Shown one piece after another: positions 52,001-64,000 of a stretch of DNA of 64,000 nt. A model generated the notes under the pieces. It saw only the letters and a list, made by a program, of their open reading frames with translations. It ran no database searches and was not told the DNA's origin. Every line of letters starts with the position of its first letter. Within the stretch, counting starts at the first letter, position 1. Origin of the DNA: Boswellia sacra (lineage: Eukaryota; Streptophyta; Magnoliopsida; Sapindales; Burseraceae); NCBI GenBank assembly GCA_013180625.2, contig SNVD02016092.1:62001-126000 (forward strand), given 5' to 3'. The position numbers were made by a program, and so were the translations under genes.

Positions 52001-52943
52001 TTTTAATAAATTATGCTTAAATATTCAACAATATAAAAAATAATTATGATTAATACACTTAATAAATTAATTATAAATAAAATTTCTTTTACAAACTTTT
52101 TATAAACAATATGGCCTGATACGACTAAAAGAGTAAATAAAAAAAATAAAAAACACTAATTAAATGTGCACTCTTAAGGTACACTTTAACACTTTCAATT
52201 TAAGATAAAAATCTATGTACTTTAATTATAAAAAACTATTTTAACATTGAATTATTTTGCAAATTTGGGGTGCTAATGGATAGCAAAAATGAACCAAATG
52301 AAGGGGACATTAGAAAAATGGACTAATTGCTAAAATATTTAGATGCCATGAGGCATGCCTGTCAAACTGACAGATCAACAATATCTCTTTTGATATCGAG
52401 TGCCAAAGACCGATAAAATCATAGGTCTAGAGCGGTTGAAAATAAGAAATTGATAAAAAAAAAAAAAAAACAGCTCTGTCAACTTGTTGACGAGTTGAGC
52501 GTGGGCCATGATATTTGAATTTTTCGAAGGTTTAATTCATTTTTTCAAAAAATCCATCTAATTTTGAATAATTTCATTTGTTTTATCTATTTTCATTTAA
52601 AAATATATTAAGTAATTGAAAAAACAATAATAATAATAATAATACCAAAAATGGAGGAGTTGTCTTAAAGAGTCAGGGTGAGGTGGTGGTGGAGCGAGCC
52701 TACGCGCACATAGGGTGAGATTTAAGACCGCTCGCTGGATGAATGGTTTTCCCACTCTACGCAACGACGCCAGCCGCAACTTGTATGGACTCTTTTCCCT
52801 CCTGTCATTGACCAAAACACACCAAACAAACGCACACTACTTTTCTTTTATTATGTTATGACTCCGCCTTTACCTTACCTTGCCTTGGCTTCGAAAAACA
52901 AAATAAAAGACACACGCAAATAAATTTTATTTATTTATTTTAA

Positions 52944-52958
52944 ATATAAATATAAATA
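52944..52958 (+). promoter_or_regulatory. TATA box candidate for the helicase gene
   Basis: Repeated ATATAAATATAAATAC lies about 50 bp before a telo-box-like TTAGGGTT (53009-53016) and a long CT-rich leader. This combination is common in plant translation-related gene promoters. Confidence 0.45.
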
Positions 52959-53136
52959 CCCGCACGTATATTTAGATAAAGTAGATATTTTTGTTGCTGT
53001 TGTCTCAATTAGGGTTCTTTCTTTCTTTCTTCTTATTCTTCTTCGTTTTTTCCTTCTTACTTGTGGATCTCCATCTTCTCTTCTCTTCTTTCTTTCTTCT
53101 CATTCCAACTCAATTATAGGGATTCTCTTTTACCAG

Positions 53137-53963
53137 GTTACTCTCTATCTCTCTTGCTTCTCTATGTATGTGTCTCTGTTCGTTGCTTGATTTGATCTCC
53201 CTTCTTCTCAATTTTCTGTTTGTTTGTTTTTCTACTTTGTCTTCGGCAACTAAGTTGTGTTTGGTTGCTTTGGTAGTTTTATTTTTAAGTTTTTTTTTGT
53301 TGTTTTTATTTTTTGTTCTGTTTGGGGCCAGACCTGAGAGAATAAGAAAAATTTGAGCTTTTTGGGGTAGGATGGTTAGAAGTTGATGCGTTGTCGTTTT
53401 TGCTCTTTGTGTGTGCGTGCGTGCGTGCGTTTTGAGTTATTCATGTTTTGTTCTGTTTTCGGCATCTGATTGTGGACATTGTGCTTGATTGGTAAGAGAG
53501 AGCAGGTTTTTTTTTTTATTGATTTGTTTTTGAGATTTTGGGATCCTTTTAAGGGAGAAAAAGTTTTGCTTTTTATTTTTTTGGTTGGGTATGTTTTGAG
53601 AAATTCACGTGTTATGCAAAGTAACTAAACGGATGCATCAAGTTGTTTACATTGTCGTTTTGCTTCTTTTTTTGGCTTTTGTAATCGCAATTTGTATGGA
53701 TTTGTTGCTTGATCGGATAAGGTTTCTGCTTAGGTTGTTCGGTTGAAGGATGGGTCGGTATCTGCAAGGGAGCAATTGTATTTTATTGGGCTTAAGTCTT
53801 TGATTTACGGTTTAGATTGGTTAATGAAGATGTTTGCGATTTTTATATCTCAATTTGTTGTTGCATTGTTGTGTTTTACGTTTGTTGATACCTTTTAGTC
53901 ACATTTTGTGGTGTTATCTTTAGGTTTTGATGGGATTTTCTTTTTTCTTTTAATATTGATCAG
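53137..53963 (+). other. probable 5' UTR intron of the helicase gene
   Basis: The donor TACCAG|GTTACT follows a CT-rich leader and the acceptor is TATTGATCAG|GTTTTT. The intron is T-rich and full of ATGs, whereas the stretch 53964-54129 between the acceptor and the start codon has none. That is what a spliced leader would need. Inferred from sequence only. Confidence 0.6.
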
Positions 53964-54129
53964 GTTTTTTAATTTGGGTGCTAAAGTGAGTGCCTGTCTA
54001 GTGAACCGCTAAACCTATCAATTTGGATTTGAAGTTATTGTTTTACGGAAAAAGAGGTTTTCAAATAAGACTCTTGCGGTAGGCTTTGTTGGTAACTGTG
54101 GAAAGGAAAAGGAAAAACGGTGGATTGTG

Positions 54130-58291
<4,162 letters not shown>

Positions 58292-61200
58292 TAAGCCCAC
58301 AGTTTTTACCATACTTTAGTCTGTAGTGGCTCTGGACCTTTCTCTAGCAGGGCTTTTTTTTTTTTTTTTTTGGTGGGTTACTTTTTTTTTTTTTTTTTTT
58401 GGTTTTGGTGGTCTAGCCAATGTGTTCTATAATACTCTTAGAAGTGTCTATTATCACAGTGATGAGGGAGGGGGGATGTAAGTTTGGGCTTGGTGTTGCA
58501 GGAGTACTAGTTAGAGTTGTGTGTAATGTTGGTAATGGTAGGTCTTGGTGAAGAATTTCTAACAGAGTAGTAGGATATTTATTTCATCAAATCACGCTCC
58601 TCATCTTTCTTTGGTCCTCTTTCCTTTTTGCCCTGGTAAGGTAATTTTATTTAGGTGATGATGATAATGATGTTGGGTTGTAGAATATGTAGTGGGAGAG
58701 GGAGAGGGTTTGTTTTCGGCCGCTTCTTTTTGTATCTCATAGGCATGTTCATTTCAACCCAGTTTGTGGGGATATAATATTTTCACTCGAGGCATAGTCT
58801 TTGCCATTTTCTCCATCTCTTTCTTCCTTTTCACAGGAGTTTAAAAGGCTATTGTAATATTTTGCTGCTTACTGACTCAAATAAATACAAATCTTTTCCA
58901 GACAATAACTGCTCACTTTGCATGTCAATTTTAGTTTTATCTCATCCTAGTCAGCCCTCCGGCGGAAAAAAAGAAGTATATTTATAAAGTATTTTTGTTA
59001 TGACAAAATCTTCTTTATAGCCGTTGTATATGTAGCTGTTTAATTACGGGGCGTGTGCATTTCACGTACGTTGATATGATGTTCCATAAATAGACGATGT
59101 AACATTCGTTTTTTTAAAGAAGATTTTTCCTGATGTTATCGGAATGTGTTTAGTAGGTAAGCGCGGTATTTACCCAATGGTTATATTATTGATCAAAATG
59201 GTAGGTGTCCGATTAGTGTGTCCGGGAGCCATTCCCTTCAACATCGATGCATAATCTATAATGTCTTTTGCAGGAATTTTTTAGAATAACGATCGCATTG
59301 TACTTAAATGTTATTGTGATCTGATGAAATGCTACAAAGTGAATTCGGTAATGTGTTATTTTGATTTGATGATGATCTTGCTTGTTACAGAAGTTGTTTT
59401 AATATGGTTTGACTTTAGGTCACTCAACGCGATCGATATTGGCTCTATCGTGTAGAAGGAAATAGACAAGCTAATAATGGATGGTTTATGTTATGAAATT
59501 GAAAGCAACACATCTAATGCGATAATTAGTCAACTAACTAATCAATCGTATCCTTAGCCTTTTTCTTAAGATGACATTAACGCATTTATTGCTACGAGTG
59601 TTATAAACAGTAAAATAACTTTCTCTTTAATAAAATTTGGTAGAGTAGAAAAAAGAAAACGGAAATGTTGATGAACAAACATATAAGAATATCTCTCACA
59701 GTCAAACCTATCTCTTGATTCTCTTTAACTCTAATAATTGCCTTACAAAGGCAAAAATTCCAAGCCAACCTAAATGATCAAGTCAAATAAATTTAGCTAT
59801 TAAAAAAAAAAAACCCAACATGTAAAATGCATCAATAATAGATCTTGTTTGCTTTGAATTTTGCAAACACACACACACACACAAAAAGGAGTTAAAGAAA
59901 ATGGTTCCGTAGGAAAAGAGGGTGTTTAGAGTATTGACAGATTGTAGATCTTTTTATGGATCTTTGACATGTGCACATGAGCCAAAAGAGCGAGTGCATT
60001 TATGTCTTCACCCCATGGCCCTCTCTGCACCAGTCCTCTAGAGGGACACCCCACGTTGTAGTTTTAAAAAATTTTGGGCCTTTGGATTTGAAATCCAACG
60101 GTGCTGGACCATTACCTTAATAGGTCACTAAAATCTTCCATATAGAAAGTTGACAATATGGGTTATAATAAATAATTAAATAACTATCTTGCTTTCATTA
60201 TTGTCTTTCATTAGTTTAGTATAAAATCAAGTCAATGAGTTGCTTTCATTGTATATTTATTTGTGTTATGCGTGACCCCTCTTTTGCTTAACTAATTTAA
60301 TGAAAGTGGATGTCATCCATTGAATTATTCGCATATAAATTGATTGAGCTCATCAAACAAGCTTAAGAGAAGAAGAAGACACTTCAAGTTCTTCATATTT
60401 TAAACTAATCTAATAATCAAGCTTATGTAATCCATCTCATCCAAATCCATACAAAATCGATCAAATTGATGAATTTTGGTATAACAACTTGGAATCGAAA
60501 CTTTATCTGATTCATTTTTTTTCAAATGATAGATTATATATTACATTAATTTGAAGCTCTTACTTTAACGAACATTTTTGTGTAAGACTATTTTATTTTA
60601 TGGTTATTGGACGTTACTTATCTCAAATTATATATATTTTGTAACAACATAAACAAATTTTTATAGAACAAAAAGAAATTCAAAGAAAATATCTCACCAT
60701 TAATGGTTTTGGTTATACAACTAATGAAGGGTATATATATTTTTAAGGTCCTTTATTTCTTGGGTCCACATTATATTTAAGGTTTGACTCGAACCCTAGT
60801 GCATTACCTAATTTGTGATTAATAAATCTTAGATCTCATACATTAATTGCTCTCTGATGTCAATGTTAATTAAAAGAAGAAGAAGAAGAAGAAGAAATAT
60901 TTTTATTAATTTTGAAGGTTGACTAGTTTTTAATTCAACTAAAAACTTGCATTACTTATATAAGCTGTTGATTATTAATCCATGGACAAAAAATCAAGGG
61001 CTAAGATTAATTTAAGTATGCAAATATCAAAATTATAAATGTGAGAAGGTGTATATAAGGTGTGTACCTTGATTTTTTGTCTAAAATAGAGAGCTTAATT
61101 TAAGAAATTGACTAATTTCAAAACTCAATTTAATTCATAACTTTCCTCCTAAGTCTTATTATTTAAAGGTTGGATTCAACCACTTTCAAGCTATCAATGA

Positions 61201-62771
61201 TTAAGATAGTTTAGAAAACAATTTTCTTCAAAGTGATGTCTATCTTACGAAGAAACAAAATGTGTTTGTTTTTATTAGTTTTTCTTTTCTTTTTTTTTTT
61301 TTTTTGCTTCCTCTTCATAATTGTGTTGTCACCATAAATTTACAGATATTTTTCCTTTTTTTTTTCATATAATAACTGTAACATTGAAACCCAACTTTTC
61401 TTCCATATAATTATATAAAGTTGTGTATAAACCTAAAAATATGACAAAAGTGGAGACATTTTGATTCTTAAACACCCAATTGTTTGATTTATACTTATAT
61501 GCAAAATATCTAAAAATGATCATAAATTGAGTATGAAAAGAATACAATTAAAATTTATTTATTCTTAAAAAATACATTTACTTTGTATATTGAAAGCTCA
61601 CCTGTTTGATTCACATGAAAACTCATCAGGCAAGAATGTGAGAAAGCAAGTCATTAAGAATGTCATATGCACCTCCCAAATCATGAAATCTTTATCAAGT
61701 TCTTCAAAGAATTTTTAATACAACATACTATTTATAAATTCAGATAAATAGTTTGTTTAGAAAATAAAAAAAATAATTTAAAACACTTTGGTAAATACTT
61801 TTATGAAAGGTGCTTTTTTTATCAAATAAATTTTTAAGTTGTAAGAGAAAAAAAAAACTTGTTATATCTTCTGAAATTCAATAAATAAATACTCTTTATT
61901 TTTTTTAAAAAAGAAAAAGAAATCAAATCCCTTGCAACAAATGATTATTTAAATGATTTCATTATAAAATGGTAATACAATTTTTATGAACTTATTATTT
62001 TTAATTTTTCTTAAATGTATATTGTTAGAATAAAAATATAAATAACCCTTAAAAATGAAAACAAAAAGAAAATATAAAAAAAAAGAAAAATCTGAAAAGA
62101 GTGTTAAATAGAAGCACATGATAGATCCACAAAAATCCAGTCCACTAAACCCAATTCTCTCTCTTCATTTAAAGGGGGGTTTGACCCAAGATTGGTAAAC
62201 AATTAATGAGACTCGAAACCCACTCTTAATCTAATCTAATCTAATCTCCTTTTGTTTTCTAATGTGATCAAGACTTAGAAACTTTTTCCTTTTAATAAAA
62301 TCAAAATTCTACATTTTAATCAGATTATTTAATTAATGCTAACCAAGAAAATTTAAAGAAGTTGGTGAAGCCTCATTGCATAAAAGTCCAGCTGCTGCAC
62401 TCTCAACAGGAGAAATCTAGAGAGAGAAAACACAATAGGAGCATTTTCATTTTCACATACTTGACTTGAGTTTTGAGTTTGAGACTGTGATAAACGTCTC
62501 AACTGAGTTTAAAGTTTCTTTCTTTGTGTTGTTGTTGATGCTTGTGTAAGCTGTGAGTTGTAACTTCTGTTTTGGTCTTTGTTTGTTTCTTGGGTTTGTT
62601 TGTTTGTTTGCATTTGAAGAGGTTAAAACAACAGAGCGAACTTCCACACAAACAAAAAAACAAACCGCAAAGTTCTCTCTTTTACTTGCTCCCTTTGTTG
62701 GATCAAATCTCTTCTTCCTGATCTAAGACTCAAAATTGCTTCTTTCTGAGCTTCTGGGTGGTGGTGCCTTT
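58292..62771. other. 3' flank of the helicase gene and intergenic region
   Basis: The 3' UTR runs through two poly-T tracts (about 58347-58370 and 58383-58401). After it no gene, RNA gene or definable transposon is seen. Small microsatellites occur: CA near 59867-59882 and GAA near 60873-60896. The last few hundred bases, with CT-rich sequence, form the leader region of the next gene. Confidence 0.5.
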
Positions 62772-62789
62772 ATGTATCTGTGCTTGTGA
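62772..62789 (+). promoter_or_regulatory. five-codon upstream ORF
   Basis: ATG TAT CTG TGC TTG TGA ends two bases before the main ATG at 62792. If it is transcribed as part of the leader it would force reinitiation or leaky scanning. Whether the mRNA includes it is not known. Confidence 0.4.
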
Positions 62790-62791
62790 AG

Positions 62792-62866
62792 ATGGACCAC
62801 CAGCAACAGCAGCGGCAGCAGCAGTCACCAAATGTTCTAAGAGGGTTTCGAGTTCAAGCTCCATTG
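62792..62866 (+). CDS. first coding exon of an unidentified gene (partial)
   Basis: ATG at 62792 gives 25 codons (MDHQQQQRQQQ, then VLRGFRVQAPL) ending exactly at a consensus donor, TTG|GTAAGC, in phase 0. The Gln-rich start followed by a basic segment is typical of nuclear regulators but does not identify the family. The intron extends at least to the window end, more than 1.1 kb, and the rest of the gene lies outside. Confidence 0.6.
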
Positions 62867-64000
62867 GTAAGCTCTTCGTGCTCTTTTGCTTCTCCTTTAG
62901 TCATTATCCTTGTTGGTTTTGTGAATTTCATGGCCAAGTTGCTTAATTTACTGTTAAATATCAAGCTTTGCAGGAATCTGGGGAACTTGCACATCCTTAG
63001 GTGCTTAAGTATTGGTTGGTTGTTAACTTCTTGTGCTGTTTGGTTCTTGGGTTTCTGTTTTAATGGTTTTTTTGGAGATACCCGGATGGGAAATGCTAGT
63101 CAACTCTGCAATTAGAGGATAACTTTGGAGACTTGATGATAATTTTAGGATGAGAATTATCTGGCAACGATTTATTATTATTATTATTAATTTAAATTAT
63201 TTTTTTTGGGTTGAACTTTAAGCTTCTTGAGGTTCTATATGTGCACAAATTTGGTCAAATGAGGCATCTCTCAGGATAATTTGGAATTTGGTTTAAGGAC
63301 TGTATAGGTGTATAGTAAGTTTGGTTGTTAAATCCTCGGTTTTGGGATTCTGATTTCTGTATATGAAGTGCTGCATTTTCTGTGCCCTCTTCAAAGTTGG
63401 AATTTGTTTATGTAGAGTTATTGAAATATTGATCTATTGCAGTTGTTTTCTAATTTTAGATGAGTGATATAGTTTATGTTTCTGGTTTTCAAGTTCAAAA
63501 GTTGGAGTGGTTTGGGGAGATTTGATTAATTTTGGTTTGATGGTAAATAAGCTAAAATACTGCAGAAAACCTAGAGAGAGTTATTTGTATTTTATGTTGG
63601 ATTTCTCATGCAAGGGATGATATTCTATTTCGTTTTCGTCCTTCGTATTTATGCTATTTCTAGCATCAGCTATTAGGCATATCTTCGGCTGCTTCTTTTA
63701 CTTTTCTGCTTTTGGTGCTAACAAAAGCAACATTATTTTGCTCGCAAACCATACATTCAGGAGCAAATTATTTAATATAAAGCTAAGTTTGCACTCAAAG
63801 TCAGGCCCTTTTTTTGGTTAAGATTCTGTCCCAAAAAAAAAAAAATCATTGAAGAAATCCACCTGCTTCCCGGCTATTAGTTATGTTTTTGTAGTTCAAT
63901 GCTATGTTAGAAAGAGTGATGAAGAATGAATAATACCTACACGCATCCCCTGCTAGTATAGGAGTCTTAATGCTATTACTTAATTCATGCAAATTGGCAT
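62867..64000 (+). other. first intron of the partial gene, open at the window edge
   Basis: T-rich sequence following the donor GTAAGC. The open frames within it (for example up to 63115) run through the donor and show no domain. No acceptor or second exon was recognised. Confidence 0.45.

Larger units (their letters stand above)
46132..52930. other. gene-free AT-rich intergenic region
   Basis: Begins with the PP2A leader and promoter (telo-box at 46247, pentanucleotide repeats at 46336). Then come a small MITE (47405-47525), a hAT-like element (47640-49018) and AT-rich debris. Segments near 46918-47110 and 49100-49350 share phrases such as TATAAA-ATCTGAAT and may be ends of further old elements. 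From 49350 to 52930 no gene, RNA gene or definable transposon is seen. Confidence 0.5.

Overview
The window is nuclear DNA from a flowering plant, almost certainly a eudicot. It is AT-rich and gene-sparse. Genes carry GT-AG introns and have clear plant orthologues (polyamine transporters, phytoene synthase, a PP2A catalytic subunit of the plant PP2A-3/4 type, a DED1/DDX3-type helicase). A plant tRNA-Gly is present, and the transposons are typical plant hAT, Mutator-like and Tat-lineage LTR elements. A woody rosid is possible, but the sequence alone does not prove a genus.

Layout. 1-4.5 kb: gene-free, with transposon remnants. 4.5-9.9 kb: two intronless, tandemly duplicated polyamine/amino-acid transporter genes on the minus strand, separated by a CpG-rich foldback element; the second has a direct duplication of its 3' end. 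10.4-20.2 kb: one complete but defective LTR retrotransposon with matching 5-bp target duplications. It has a broken gag, a protease, an in-frame deletion of most of RT, RNase H and integrase, an intron-containing antisense gene, tandem repeats, and a hAT element nested inside it. 20.8-24.2 kb: three Mutator-like elements, one nested in another.

24.2-31.3 kb: a predicted plastid membrane-protein gene, a frameshifted lipid-transfer-type gene, a duplicated signal-peptide ORF, an exon-1/intron-1 fragment copied from the plastid-protein gene, and tRNA-Gly(TCC). 32.2-35.0 kb: a decaying DUF538 cluster (a pseudogene next to a near-perfect foldback hairpin, a relic, and one intact gene). 36.8-38.9 kb: a six-exon phytoene synthase gene. 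40.5-46.1 kb: an 11-exon PP2A catalytic subunit gene on the minus strand, convergent with PSY. 46.2-52.9 kb: gene-free, with hAT-like and MITE sequences. 54.1-58.3 kb: a DEAD-box helicase gene with a likely leader intron. 62.8 kb onward: first exon of a gene that leaves the window.

The host genes look functionally independent: polyamine uptake, carotenoid synthesis, protein dephosphorylation and RNA remodelling. The most unusual structure is the antisense gene inside the retrotransposon. Its last four coding exons join in phase at consensus splice sites on the strand opposite to the element, so its introns would be invisible to splicing of the element's own genomic RNA and could survive retrotransposition. 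All splice joins, duplications and percentages here were worked out by eye.
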